Origin: JALYXI01 sp963716685
Lineage (GTDB): Bacteria > Acidobacteriota > Terriglobia > Bryobacterales > Bryobacteraceae
Length of the DNA stretch: 64,000 bases
Reading direction: 5' to 3'
Assembly (NCBI GenBank): GCA_963716685.1
Contig: CAVQTR010000006.1
Location: 558,001 to 622,000, forward strand
The position numbers were made by a program, and so were the translations under genes. Below the pieces are notes generated by a model. That model was not told where the DNA came from, did not search any database, and was given only the letters and a program-made list of their open reading frames with translations. Shown here one piece after another: positions 17,895 through 26,711 of this stretch; position 1 is the stretch's first letter; each line of letters starts with the position of its first letter.

Positions 17895-19607
17895 TTACTT
17901 CAGGCGTTCGGCAAGCAGATGGTCCGCCACGCGAATCGCGTTGGCGATGATCGTCAGCGACGGGTTCACGGCACTGGCGGAAACGAAGCAGGACGCGTCC
18001 ACGACATATAGGTTGTCGAGATCGTGCGCTTTGCAGTGGGGATCGAGCACGCTCTGGGCGGGGTCGGTCCCCATACGGCACGTGCCGTTCTGGTGTCCGA
18101 CGCCCTCGATCGGAATGCGCTTCTTGAAGTAAGCGTGGAGCGGAACGGAGCTAGCGGCATGCCCCGCCCTCTTGAGGACATCCACCCATCGGTCCTTCAG
18201 GCGCTCGAAGGATTCCACGTTGTTGGGCGTGTAGGAGAGCTGAATCCGCATGGGCGCGGAGTCGCTCACCTGTTCGGCTTCGTTCGTGCGGCCCGTGTCG
18301 CCGGAAGGGTGCGGACCCGCGACTCCCGGTTGAACATTCTCGACGGACAGAGGAGTGGTGTTATGGATGGTCACCCGGTTTTCAGCGGCCGGGAGATCTT
18401 CGGTTGTGAGCCACCAGGGAACGGCGTGATGCTTCATGCCTTCCAGAACGAAACCGGGAGTGAGCGGCGGCGCGTCACCCTTCATCATTTCGTAGTGGAA
18501 GCTGCCGACGGGCTGTACCTGGCCGAGCGGAAACGGGTAGTCAGGATCCGTGTCGCTCAAGTAGAAGTCGTTCGTCCCCCAGGTCTTGGTGTAGCTGTCC
18601 TCGTTGCGCTCGGTCGAGATGGCAAGGAGCGCATCCGCCTGGTGATACATGAAGTTGCGCCCTACCTGGTCGGAGCGGTTGGCGAGCCCGCCGGGGTGCT
18701 TGTCGTTTGCCGATGCAAGCAGGATGACTGCGGAATTCACTGCGCCGGCGCATACAGCAAACAGGCCGGCGCTGTATATAGCGGGCGCCCCTGAGGAAGA
18801 GGCCTGCTCCCCGGCGTGCAGCACTTCGGCGGAGACAACGGCCGTGCCGGAACTATTGGTAATCAGGCGAGTGACCCGGGAATTTGTCATCAGCGTGACG
18901 TTCGGCAGGTGCATAATCCGCCGAATGCAATTGATGTCCGCATCGGATTTGGCGTGAACCAGACACGGATAGCCATCGCACGTATCGCAGCGGACGCAGG
19001 GCGAGGCGAGCGGGTCGGCTTCGTTGCGTTTCAGCCCAAGCGGGATAGGAAAGGTATGGATCCCCAAACCGCGGACATCTTTCTCGATCGATTGCATTCG
19101 CGGTTCGTTTCGGAAAGCCGGGTAAGGATACTTTTTGGAGTGAAACGGCTCGGTGGGATCGAAGGAGGACCCAAATCCGCCCGCAACTGGAGGGGCCGTG
19201 CCGAGATCGCCATGTACGTGGAACAGATCTTCCGCGCGAGTGTAATACGGCTCCAGATCGTTATAGGAGATCGGCCATGCCGGGGAGATGCCGCCTTTAT
19301 GGTGTATTTCGCCGAAATCCTCAGCACGCATGCGAAACATCGCCGCGCCGTAAACTTTTGTCTGGCCACCGACGAAATAGGCCTGCTGCGGATGGAGCGG
19401 TTTGCCATCCTTGTTTTGCCAGACCTCCTTGGTGTGATAGCGATTATCGAGAAAGACGGCCTGCGTGTCCCAGTTCAGTTTCTCCTGCGGAAGAAACGGG
19501 CCGCGCTCAAGAATCAGGATCTTTTTGCCGGCCTGCGCCAGATGGAGGGCCAGAGTGCCGCCGCCTGCGCCGGTCCCGATGATGATTGCGTCGTACTCTT
19601 CAGCCAT
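17895..19607 (-). CDS. GMC family FAD-dependent oxidoreductase
   Basis: A 570-residue flavoprotein that oxidises an alcohol or sugar. FAD binding is shown by IIIGTGAGGGTLALHLAQAG and ERGPFLP, and the GMC active site by GVGHQNGTCRMGTDP (His) and SAVNPSLTIIANAIRVAD (Asn-Pro). A four-cysteine segment CVRCDTCDGYPC near residue 205 is unusual for plain GMC enzymes but known in gluconate-dehydrogenase-like relatives. No leader is visible. About 30 poorly conserved, Pro/Gly/Ser-rich residues (about 430-460) interrupt the C-terminal half. It lies 23 bp downstream of the Gfo/Idh gene. Confidence 0.9.
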   Translation of the reverse strand: MAEEYDAIIIGTGAGGGTLALHLAQAGKKILILERGPFLPQEKLNWDTQAVFLDNRYHTKEVWQNKDGKPLHPQQAYFVGGQTKVYGAAMFRMRAEDFGEIHHKGGISPAWPISYNDLEPYYTRAEDLFHVHGDLGTAPPVAGGFGSSFDPTEPFHSKKYPYPAFRNEPRMQSIEKDVRGLGIHTFPIPLGLKRNEADPLASPCVRCDTCDGYPCLVHAKSDADINCIRRIMHLPNVTLMTNSRVTRLITNSSGTAVVSAEVLHAGEQASSSGAPAIYSAGLFAVCAGAVNSAVILLASANDKHPGGLANRSDQVGRNFMYHQADALLAISTERNEDSYTKTWGTNDFYLSDTDPDYPFPLGQVQPVGSFHYEMMKGDAPPLTPGFVLEGMKHHAVPWWLTTEDLPAAENRVTIHNTTPLSVENVQPGVAGPHPSGDTGRTNEAEQVSDSAPMRIQLSYTPNNVESFERLKDRWVDVLKRAGHAASSVPLHAYFKKRIPIEGVGHQNGTCRMGTDPAQSVLDPHCKAHDLDNLYVVDASCFVSASAVNPSLTIIANAIRVADHLLAERLK

Positions 19608-19630
19608 TCAGCCAGGATACCAAGCCGTGA

Positions 19631-21004
19631 TCAGACGACGTACGGCTTGCGGTACTCGCGGGTAATCAGCTTATTGGCTTCCGGATCGTTGGCAAATCTG
19701 GGCCCGGGTTCCAGCGTCAGTTTGCGGCCCACGCGATAGCTGATGTTGGCGAGGTGGCAGAGTCCCGCGCTGAGATAAGCATTGTCGAGCCCGTCATGCA
19801 GATCCTCACGCTTCCGCGAGCGACAGGCAGCCAGGAAGTTTTGCATGTGCAGGCCGGTGGCGTCCTGCCCGCGTTCCGGCCGTTCGTCCATGACGAGTTC
19901 GTTGCTTTCGCCCTTGAAAGCCTGGAAGCCGGCATCACTCATAGCGGCCCAGCCTTCGTTGCCATAGAAAAGGTTGCCGACCATGATATTGAGCGGCTGA
20001 CCCGAACGCGGCAGGGTGGAAGTGGGCGCGGGAGACGAAGGAGGCGCTACGGCTCCAGCGGCGGGCGGACCGGGGCGGCGTGCGACCGGGACGCCTTCGC
20101 CGCCGGTCAGCAGACCGCGGACTTCGAAGACGATCTCCCTTCCGCTGCCGTAATCGTAGCTGGCGAGCAGTGTATTCGGCGTTTCCTGATCGTCTATGTA
20201 GGCGTACTTGCCGCCTTGGGCATAGGCGGTTCGAGGCCATTGCGGGTCGCCCATACCCCACCGGCAGATTCCGATTTCGTGCACGCCCTGGTTGCCGATA
20301 TCGCCATTGCCGGTGTCCCAGAACCAGTGCCAGTTGTATTTGAAGCGGAGCGTGTTGAACGGACGCATCGGCGCCGGTCCGAGGAACATATCCCAATCGA
20401 CTCCGGGGGGCGTGGGGCTGTCGGGCTGATGGCCGATGGAGGCCCGGCGTTTGAAGCAAAGGCCTTTCGCAAGATAGATGTTGCCGATGAGACCGCTCTG
20501 CATCGCGGCAATGGCTTTCATCTTGAAGGGAGTACTGCGGTGCTGCGAGCCGACCTGCATCATGCGCTTGGTTTCATGCGCGGTCTGGATCATCTTTTGG
20601 CCTTCGTAGATGTTGTAGCAGGCCGGCTTCTCGCCGTAAACGTCTTTGCCCGCCTTCATCGCCCAGATGGCGGCAAGCGCGTGCCAGTGATTCGGCGTAG
20701 CAATCGAAACGGCTTCGATGGAAGGATCGGCAAAGAGCTTGCGCATATCCGAAAATTCCTGCGCCTTCTCCCCGGTATTCTTGACCAAAGTGGCCTGCGC
20801 TCGCTCGAGCGACGATTGGTCAACATCGCAAAGTCCGGCCACGCGCGCTTCGGGCAGGCGTGAATAGATATTGAGGTGATTCGTCCCGCGGCCTCCAAGG
20901 CCGACGATCCCGACGCTGACTCGGTCATTCGCGCCCCAGACGCGTGTGGCGGCTAGCGCGGAAGCCGCGCCAAGGAAAAATCTTCGGGTGGTTTCATCCG
21001 ACAT
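19631..21004 (-). CDS. Tat-exported Gfo/Idh/MocA-family oxidoreductase
   Basis: A 457-residue NAD(P)-dependent sugar or inositol dehydrogenase-like protein. It starts at ATG 21004, with AAGGA about ten bases upstream, and has a Tat leader (TTRRFFLGAASALAATRVWGA). Rossmann motif VGIVGLGGRGTNHL follows, then EKP in DVYGEKPACYN and the His-containing NQGVHEIGICRWGMG. A low-complexity Pro/Ala/Ser loop (about residues 318-345) lies before the C-terminal part. A frame from 21136 adds 44 residues without merit. Pairing with GMC oxidoreductases is common in acidobacterial sugar-oxidation loci. Confidence 0.9.
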   Translation of the reverse strand: MSDETTRRFFLGAASALAATRVWGANDRVSVGIVGLGGRGTNHLNIYSRLPEARVAGLCDVDQSSLERAQATLVKNTGEKAQEFSDMRKLFADPSIEAVSIATPNHWHALAAIWAMKAGKDVYGEKPACYNIYEGQKMIQTAHETKRMMQVGSQHRSTPFKMKAIAAMQSGLIGNIYLAKGLCFKRRASIGHQPDSPTPPGVDWDMFLGPAPMRPFNTLRFKYNWHWFWDTGNGDIGNQGVHEIGICRWGMGDPQWPRTAYAQGGKYAYIDDQETPNTLLASYDYGSGREIVFEVRGLLTGGEGVPVARRPGPPAAGAVAPPSSPAPTSTLPRSGQPLNIMVGNLFYGNEGWAAMSDAGFQAFKGESNELVMDERPERGQDATGLHMQNFLAACRSRKREDLHDGLDNAYLSAGLCHLANISYRVGRKLTLEPGPRFANDPEANKLITREYRKPYVV

Positions 21005-21515
21005 AAAAAGGCGTTCCTTCTGAACTCGCTGCGATGATATCACGGCTGTCTGACGGGGCCGAGTCCAGCATTCGTTAGTCATGTCAAAGCAAAGTTGTGA
21101 CGCCAAACTCGTGGGCACGACCGTGCCCCGCCTCACCCAGGCCGATTAGGTTCATGTGATCCGAACGCCTTTACGCCATGAACCTGGGAACAGTGATACG
21201 GGTCGGATGGAGCTTACCCACTGTGAGATCCCCAAAAGCTAAGTGCTACGATATCTCAATTGGATTCCGTTATTTTCAGACAAATCGAAATGTAATTTGG
21301 GGGTAGTTCGATGTCGTCGTCCAGAAAGACGTGTAGACTCCCTCCACACGCTCGAATCCTCGATTTCTCTGGCTGGCCAGCCCAGGATGGGAATAGATCA
21401 CGTTCACAATTAGCTGGGTATCGCTTCTCACGCTTGCGCCATTTGGGACCCATACAATGTTTCGGAGGGCGGTCTCTTGCTCCAGAATGGACGATGTCGT
21501 CTTGTGCTTGCAGAT
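21005..21515. other. Divergent intergenic region with an inverted repeat
   Basis: About 510 bp separate the divergent Gfo/Idh and esterase genes. No tRNA, small RNA or conserved frame is recognised; long antisense frames here lack protein-like sequence. The right half is AT-richer and presumably holds both promoters, though no strong -35/-10 pair is seen. A 9-bp inverted repeat is listed separately. Confidence 0.5.
21148..21185. repeat. 9-bp inverted repeat, 20-nt loop
   Basis: AGGTTCATG at 21148-21156 is complementary to CATGAACCT at 21177-21185. It lies 144 bp upstream of the Gfo/Idh start. It has no T-tract, so it may be an operator or an RNA hairpin in the leader. Confidence 0.4.
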
Positions 21516-22793
21516 ATGCGAAGAACGCTGATCACATTTCTCTTGTGCCTTTCCGTCTCGCCGGGTCAGATCAACGCGATTCAGGAGCTGGTGGATGCGG
21601 CTCGTAACAATCCCGCGAAACTGGGCCAGCTGCTCAACCATAGGGACGAATGGGGGAACCGGCTTCCGGAGCTGCACGGGCGCGATGGCGTAGTCGTCTG
21701 GGGACAGGAATTTTTCTTCGCGGTGGAGAGCGCCGCGGCGGCGACGGTGGTGATCGACGGCGAGCCGGCGGTCGCCATGAAGCCTGTGTCCGGGACGCAG
21801 TATTGGTATCTGCTGCGGATGCTCCGCCTGGGCACCACGCACCAGTATCACTACTTCGCCAACGACCGCGAGATCGGGGGCTACCAGGTAGCTGGGTATA
21901 ACCCGGATTCGTATCCGGCTGACGGAGTGCCCAGAGGAAAGCTGAGCGAGCGAAAGACACTGAAGAGCAGAGTGTATCCGGGCATGTCGTCGTACTACTG
22001 GGTGTACGTGAATCCCGGAGCAGACGTGACCGGAGGGGCGCCGCTGATGGTCTGGCAGGACGGCGAGACCATTGTGGGGAATCAGGATCTGGTGCGCCTG
22101 CGGCTGCAGATTGTGTCGGACAATCTGGTCGCGAAGAAGCTGATTCCGCCCATGGTGCACGTGCTGATCCAGCCGGGCACCGGCGGCAAGGAAGCCGCGA
22201 CGATGCGGAGCATCGAGTACGACACAGTTTCTAACCGATATGGGCAGTATCTGTTGAACGAAGTGCTGGCGGATGTCGAGAAAAGCTACAAGCTGCGGCA
22301 CGATGCGTACTCGCGCGCCGTGGCAGGAGCGTCGTCCGGCGCGATCTGTGCCTTCAATATCGGCTGGTATTACCCGGAGCAGTTCAGCCGCGTCTTGTCC
22401 CATATCGGAAGTTACAGTGCAATCCAATGGCATCCGGACCGGAACCAGGACGGCGGATACATCGTGCCCTATCGCGTGCGGCGTGAACCGAAGAAGAATT
22501 TAAGGGTGTGGATGTCGGACGGCGCAGACGACATCGAAAACAACGCCGGCAGCTGGCCGCTGAACAACATTCAGCTGGCGAACAGCCTGAAGATGCGCGG
22601 GTACGATTTCCATTTTCGGTTCGGTGTCAGCATGCATGCGATTGCGCAGGGTGCCATGGATTTGCCGGAGTCGTTGATCTGGCTCTGGCGCGATTACGAC
22701 AGCACAAAGACGCAGCAGCCCTACCAGATGGAGGAAACGGAACGGTCCAAGCCACTGTTCCGTGTTGGCGTTGTCAATCGAGAGGCCTGGTAG
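21516..22793 (+). CDS. Secreted esterase, enterochelin-esterase-like
   Basis: 425 residues from ATG 21516 with a signal peptide (MRRTLITFLLCLSVSPGQ). It has an N-terminal immunoglobulin-like/CBM48-type region (about residues 25-140) and a C-terminal alpha/beta-hydrolase of the esterase D/Fes type. The nucleophile elbow is VAGASSGAICAF and the catalytic His is probably in GVSMHAIAQGA; an Asp lies in VWMSDGADDIEN. Members hydrolyse siderophore, feruloyl or other esters; the substrate is unknown. It ends one base before the DUF202 gene. Confidence 0.82.
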   Translation: MRRTLITFLLCLSVSPGQINAIQELVDAARNNPAKLGQLLNHRDEWGNRLPELHGRDGVVVWGQEFFFAVESAAAATVVIDGEPAVAMKPVSGTQYWYLLRMLRLGTTHQYHYFANDREIGGYQVAGYNPDSYPADGVPRGKLSERKTLKSRVYPGMSSYYWVYVNPGADVTGGAPLMVWQDGETIVGNQDLVRLRLQIVSDNLVAKKLIPPMVHVLIQPGTGGKEAATMRSIEYDTVSNRYGQYLLNEVLADVEKSYKLRHDAYSRAVAGASSGAICAFNIGWYYPEQFSRVLSHIGSYSAIQWHPDRNQDGGYIVPYRVRREPKKNLRVWMSDGADDIENNAGSWPLNNIQLANSLKMRGYDFHFRFGVSMHAIAQGAMDLPESLIWLWRDYDSTKTQQPYQMEETERSKPLFRVGVVNREAW

Positions 22794-22794
22794 A

Positions 22795-23172
22795 ATGCCG
22801 GACCAATCGCAGACTGACCCGCGCATCTACTTCGCGGCTGAACGGACTTTGCTGGCCTGGATTCGCACGGGTCTAGCGATGATGGGATTTGGCTTTGTAG
22901 TCGCCCGGTTCGGACTGTTTCTGCGCGAGATGCAAGCGGCGAGGCCGGAACTGGTGCAGCCGCCCACATATCTGTCGCAATGGTTCGGGATCGTTCTGGT
23001 AGGAGTGGGAGTGTCGGTGAACGTCTGGGCGGCTATCCAGCATGTCCGGCTGACTCACCGGCTTCAGGCAGGAACCTGGCGGCCACAACCCGCATGGGGC
23101 GGTATCGCGGCGGCCGTTGTATTGGCATGCGGCGGAGCGGCTGTTGCGCTCTTCCTGCTTTTTACCCGCTAG
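22795..23172 (+). CDS. DUF202 (YidH-like) membrane protein
   Basis: A 125-residue inner-membrane protein with three hydrophobic segments. The DUF202 hallmark is present (AAERTLLAWIRTGLAMMGFG), followed by a second and third helix. ATG 22795 follows the esterase stop by one base, so the two are probably co-expressed. DUF202 has no settled function. It ends 2 bp from the convergent deacetylase gene. Confidence 0.85.
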   Translation: MPDQSQTDPRIYFAAERTLLAWIRTGLAMMGFGFVVARFGLFLREMQAARPELVQPPTYLSQWFGIVLVGVGVSVNVWAAIQHVRLTHRLQAGTWRPQPAWGGIAAAVVLACGGAAVALFLLFTR

Positions 23173-23174
23173 TC

Positions 23175-24080
23175 TTAACGCCGCTGGTGCAGGCCTGAAA
23201 CCCAGCGTTCGAATGGCAGTTGCGGATCATCGGGTTCCACACCAAGACGCGGCAACTGGAAAGGATCGGAGGTTGGGCCAACAACGCCGGGCACAGTGGT
23301 AACGGCTGTTTCGTAACCGGCGTCGCGGACAGCGGCAAGAGTGGCGGCGTCATAATCCTGGAGACGTCCATTGGGATAGCAGAAATGACGGACCTTGAGG
23401 CCTACTGCCTGTTCGATGCGACGCTTCGAACCTGCAATTTCATCGGCTGTCTGACCGGGAGTCTCGAGTCGTGACAGGATCGGGTGAGTGCGCGTGTGAG
23501 CGCCGACTTCGAGACCCTGCGCCGCCATGGCGCGGAGTTCGTCCCACGATAAGGGCTCACAGCCCGGCGGCGGGGTAGTTGGGACAGCAAGCGACTCGAG
23601 CCTCTGCAGGCGTTCGGCATTGGGCAGTTCCATTAGCAGCTGTTCGTAGGCATCGGCACTTGGAACCGGAAGGCGCTGGCCGGCCCGGGAAGCATACTTC
23701 ACCTGGTCAGGCCAGAGCCAGATCCGGCCATCGGTAAATTCCGAAACCACGTAAACCGTCACGGAGAAACCGAAAGCGCGGAAGATCGGGAAGGCAATCT
23801 GCAGGTTGCGGTAGCCGTCGTCCACAGTGACCGCCAGGCTGTTCGGCGGCAGAGGTGCGCGGGTACGAATCGATTCGGCAATCCGGCTCAGGCTGACCGG
23901 CGTGTAATATCGGCGGAGGTGCTCGCACTGGCGGCTCAGGTGGTCGCGAACCGTTTCCGGAGGACCATCAAAGCCGTGGTACATCAGGATGCGGGCGCGA
24001 TCCCTTTTGGCGGCGCGCAGCAGGGCCAAAGCGCCTGACTTATGAAATACGGTTTCGGCAAGACGGCGGTGAACCGTCAT
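23175..24080 (-). CDS. Polysaccharide deacetylase (NodB/CE4 family)
   Basis: 301 residues. The NodB domain shows ILMYHGF, motif 1 TVDDGYRN (catalytic Asp and metal Asp), motif 2 HTRTHPIL (metal His pair), and the later HFCYPNGR. These enzymes remove N-acetyl groups from chitin-like, peptidoglycan or exopolysaccharide chains. No clear signal peptide is seen. It overlaps the YdjM-like gene by 4 bp (ATGA) and is probably translated with it. Confidence 0.9.
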   Translation of the reverse strand: MTVHRRLAETVFHKSGALALLRAAKRDRARILMYHGFDGPPETVRDHLSRQCEHLRRYYTPVSLSRIAESIRTRAPLPPNSLAVTVDDGYRNLQIAFPIFRAFGFSVTVYVVSEFTDGRIWLWPDQVKYASRAGQRLPVPSADAYEQLLMELPNAERLQRLESLAVPTTPPPGCEPLSWDELRAMAAQGLEVGAHTRTHPILSRLETPGQTADEIAGSKRRIEQAVGLKVRHFCYPNGRLQDYDAATLAAVRDAGYETAVTTVPGVVGPTSDPFQLPRLGVEPDDPQLPFERWVSGLHQRR

Positions 24081-25039
24081 TGCGGGCCGAAGCGAAATGC
24101 GGATGTTCGGACGTGGCCGGACGCATCCACCAGGGCGACGCTGGAGAAATTGAAGCGCATGTCCGAAAGCTGTACGCGGGTGACCCCCTGTGTGGCCGCG
24201 GGCGAGAGCACATAAAGCGGATAAACCGCGAATTCCCGCATCACCTGGAACGCCGCAGTTCGATTGGCCGCATCAATCTGGGGAGACGCTTCCGCTTTCG
24301 CCACCGTATCACCCTGCGCGGGATCGAACGGAGCGGACAGGTTGATGTTGTAAAGGTAGTAGGAGTCATTGGTATCGGCCAGTCCCTGCCAGAGAAGCGG
24401 ATTTTGCAGCCGGGGAAACGCGGCGACGCGGAGAGCCGAAGACCCGGAGTATTCGCGGGAGGCCAGCATACCAACGGCTCGGGCGTGAAGAGTCAACCGG
24501 GTCAGGTTGTAGCCCAGCAGGAAAATGAGCGCCAGCCACGCGAAGCCGGCGCCGGGATAAGGGCGTCGGTGGCCCGAACCGATTTCCGAGCTAACGAGCT
24601 TCGAAAGGAACGGGCCGGCCAGGCAAATCGCGAGAACTCCCCAAATCCAAAAATCAATGACGGGGGTGAGATCGAGGTGAAACCAGTGGCCGGAAAACGG
24701 AAGTAGCACGCGCACACCATAAATGTTCGTGAGATCCAGCAATAGATGCGACGCGACGCCGGCGAGCGCCACGAAGAAGGCGGGCAACAGCGAAAGGGAC
24801 TGGCGCGCCAACTTGACAACGAGCACGACCGCCAAAGCAAGTACGGGGGCGAGGAGAATGGAGTGGGTCAAATTGCGATGCCAGTGGAGGTAGCTCGCGG
24901 CGCCGCCCAGGGCGGAGACCACGTCGCAGTCGGGAGCGTTCGCAGAGATCAGCAGGAGGGGAGTGGCAGAGGGGGTGAGCCGGTTTAATCCCGCGCGGCT
25001 CAGGAAAAGGCCCGTGAGGGTGTGGGTGAAATTGTCCAA
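24077..25039 (-). CDS. YdjM-like membrane-bound metal-dependent hydrolase
   Basis: 320 residues with several transmembrane helices and the YdjM-family histidine/aspartate pattern: NFTHTLTG at the N-terminus, NAPDCDVV, HRNLTHS and HLLLDLTN. The C-terminal ~100 residues are soluble and not recognisable. The family is predicted, not proven, to be a hydrolase. It is coupled to the deacetylase downstream and preceded by a terminator that separates it from 25107-25706. Confidence 0.82.
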   Translation of the reverse strand: MDNFTHTLTGLFLSRAGLNRLTPSATPLLLISANAPDCDVVSALGGAASYLHWHRNLTHSILLAPVLALAVVLVVKLARQSLSLLPAFFVALAGVASHLLLDLTNIYGVRVLLPFSGHWFHLDLTPVIDFWIWGVLAICLAGPFLSKLVSSEIGSGHRRPYPGAGFAWLALIFLLGYNLTRLTLHARAVGMLASREYSGSSALRVAAFPRLQNPLLWQGLADTNDSYYLYNINLSAPFDPAQGDTVAKAEASPQIDAANRTAAFQVMREFAVYPLYVLSPAATQGVTRVQLSDMRFNFSSVALVDASGHVRTSAFRFGPQ

Positions 25040-25059
25040 TGAAGAGAGGCTAACAGAAA

Positions 25060-25083
25060 AGGCGGACCGGGTTCGGTCCGCCT
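25060..25083 (-). terminator. Rho-independent terminator after the zinc-ribbon gene
   Basis: A perfect 10-bp GC-rich stem (AGGCGGACCG paired with CGGTCCGCCT) encloses a 4-nt loop. Read on the minus strand it is followed by TTTTCTGTT. It lies just past the end of the gene at 25107. Confidence 0.85.
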
Positions 25084-25106
25084 GAGTTTGCCGGCTTAAC
25101 GCCAGC

Positions 25107-25706
25107 TCAAGCAGCTTTCTTGTCCTGCGAAACGCGCCGCAGCGGCGGCCGGAGTCCTTTCCTTTCCTCTCGCGGAGGCATCAGGAACAACTTGGTGGCA
25201 TCCGGACGAGCCTTGACGATCGTGCCGCCGAAGTAAGCGTCCAGGGGAAACAACGCGAAGGGTTCCAGCTCGCGGAACACGCGGCCGAGTTTTTGTTGAA
25301 TGCGATAAACGGAATGAAAGAAAGTACCTCTGTCCATATTTAACTGCCGAACACAAAGCCGCCAATCTGCGCCAAGTAAGAAATGGATTCGAAATAGTTT
25401 ATATTCTTCCGGCGTTAATGCTCGTTTGCTGACCAGACAGAAGTCTGCGATGTAATCTTCGTCTTTGCGAGCCCAGACACGACGTCCGTCTTTTCCGGAG
25501 CAATGCTCCAAGGTGACTTTACTAATGTACTTTTCTTTGGAAACGCAGGAACGAAAGCGCTGATAACAGGCGCGGAATATGCCGCGAAGAACACAATTGC
25601 AGGGGTTTGACGACCCCCCTCTGCTGGTAAGGCGCAAGCCCTCTCCCATACAGTGAGCACATCGTTGTTTCGCGACGGCGATCGTTTCGGATCGATTCCA
25701 TTGCAT
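25107..25706 (-). CDS. Putative zinc-ribbon/helix-turn-helix regulator, unknown family
   Basis: A 199-residue basic protein I cannot place in a named family. The N-terminus has a likely zinc-binding arrangement (CAHCMGEGLRL and later NPCNC, residues about 16-38). A middle segment (ALTPEEYKLFRIHFLLGADW and the following residues about 115-155) looks like a sigma-70 region-4-type helix-turn-helix in length and helix pattern. It is divergent from the XRE/S24-type regulator across an AT-rich, palindrome-bearing region and has its own terminator, so it is a single-gene unit. A DNA-binding role is inference. Confidence 0.65.
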   Translation of the reverse strand: MQWNRSETIAVAKQRCAHCMGEGLRLTSRGGSSNPCNCVLRGIFRACYQRFRSCVSKEKYISKVTLEHCSGKDGRRVWARKDEDYIADFCLVSKRALTPEEYKLFRIHFLLGADWRLCVRQLNMDRGTFFHSVYRIQQKLGRVFRELEPFALFPLDAYFGGTIVKARPDATKLFLMPPREERKGLRPPLRRVSQDKKAA

Positions 25707-25903
25707 TTGTTGAATGTTCCTTTCGGCTCTTTTCGGATCACAAGCCGTTCAGTGATATGCCTACACTATTGATGGAAGTAAAAACATGGTCAATAAATTC
25801 GGGGAAAAATGGTAGTGCATTTTGCATCAAATACTCTCAATATTATTTTTAACTCCATCTAATTCAACAACTTCCTATTACGAGATTAAGATAAAAATAT
25901 CTG

Positions 25904-25926
25904 TAAACGTAAATTAAACACGTTTA
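25904..25926. promoter_or_regulatory. Candidate operator in the divergent regulator promoter
   Basis: TAAACG at 25904-25909 and CGTTTA at 25921-25926 form an inverted repeat. Nested in it is TAAAC-AC-GTTTA (25915-25926), an almost perfect 12-bp palindrome. The region from 25740 to 25950 is far AT-richer than its surroundings and lies between two putative DNA-binding proteins, about 54 bp upstream of the GTG start at 25980. Confidence 0.45.
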
Positions 25927-25979
25927 GCGGACTGGACGAAGGGAGCGGGTATATATCGGATTGAAATAGGAGGGAGGCC

Positions 25980-26711
25980 GTGTATTTTGGAACGCAGCAG
26001 CGCCGGCTTCTGGATTTGGTACGGGAGAGAATTCGAAACGGTTTCCTGACGGAACGCGGCCTGGCGCGAGCCATTGGAGTGTCACAGCCGCAGGTGCACA
26101 ACGTCCTGAAGGGAGCGCGCGGGCTCTCGCCTGTGCTTGCCGACGCGCTGCTGCGACATCTGGGGATAACAACGCTCGATCTGAATCAGGAGGAGTCCGC
26201 CAGCTGGCGAAGGGAAAACCAGCATCCATACCGGCTTGTCCCATTATTGCGCGGCGGAACGGGAGGTCCGCGTTCGCCGTTCGCGCCGGAAAGACATGAG
26301 GGCGCCATGCCGTTTACGGCTTCGCAGGTGGTGCGCCTCGATAATCCCGCAGCCCTGATTCTGCATCACGATCCGGCGATGAGCCCTTATTTTCAGGCAG
26401 GCGACGTGGCGCTGCTGGACCGCACCGAGGCACTGCTCCGGCGGCCCGACGATTCCCACGCCTGGCTGGTGGAGACCCAGGGCGGCCCTCTGGTGCGCTA
26501 CATTCGGCACAGCGGTAGAAGTTTGTACCTGCCAACCGCAAGAACTTTGCGGCATCCGGAGAAGTGGGACTACCTTTCCTTGATCGGGCGGAATATTCTG
26601 GAGATTGTCCGAGGAAGGATTGTTTGGATTGGGCGGGGGATGGAAGCGCGGGCGCCCGGGCCGGATCGAGAAGCTGGCGGAGACTATCTCTTCTCTGGCG
26701 GCGCGCGATGA
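25980..26711 (+). CDS. HTH/S24-like regulator with inactive peptidase site
   Basis: 243 residues. An N-terminal XRE-type helix-turn-helix (LTERGLARAIGVSQPQVHNVL, about residues 22-43) is followed by a C-terminal LexA/S24-like beta domain. The peptidase Ser is replaced: the usual GDSMxP reads HDPAMSP, and the usual LVKR Lys is Arg in LVRYIRH. It is therefore probably a non-cleaving sensor or dimerisation domain. GTG 25980 is well supported by AGGAGG at 25968-25973, six bases upstream. It may bind the adjacent palindrome and control itself and the divergent gene. Confidence 0.82.
   Translation: MYFGTQQRRLLDLVRERIRNGFLTERGLARAIGVSQPQVHNVLKGARGLSPVLADALLRHLGITTLDLNQEESASWRRENQHPYRLVPLLRGGTGGPRSPFAPERHEGAMPFTASQVVRLDNPAALILHHDPAMSPYFQAGDVALLDRTEALLRRPDDSHAWLVETQGGPLVRYIRHSGRSLYLPTARTLRHPEKWDYLSLIGRNILEIVRGRIVWIGRGMEARAPGPDREAGGDYLFSGGAR

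Noticed and set aside
21276..22433. Minus-strand frame of 385 codons across the esterase
   Set aside because: The plus-strand esterase has a signal peptide and nucleophile elbow; the minus frame is His/Arg-rich shadow sequence.
25980..26711. Prophage repressor marking a phage remnant
   Set aside because: Apart from the HTH/S24-like protein there are no integrase, structural or lysis genes nearby.
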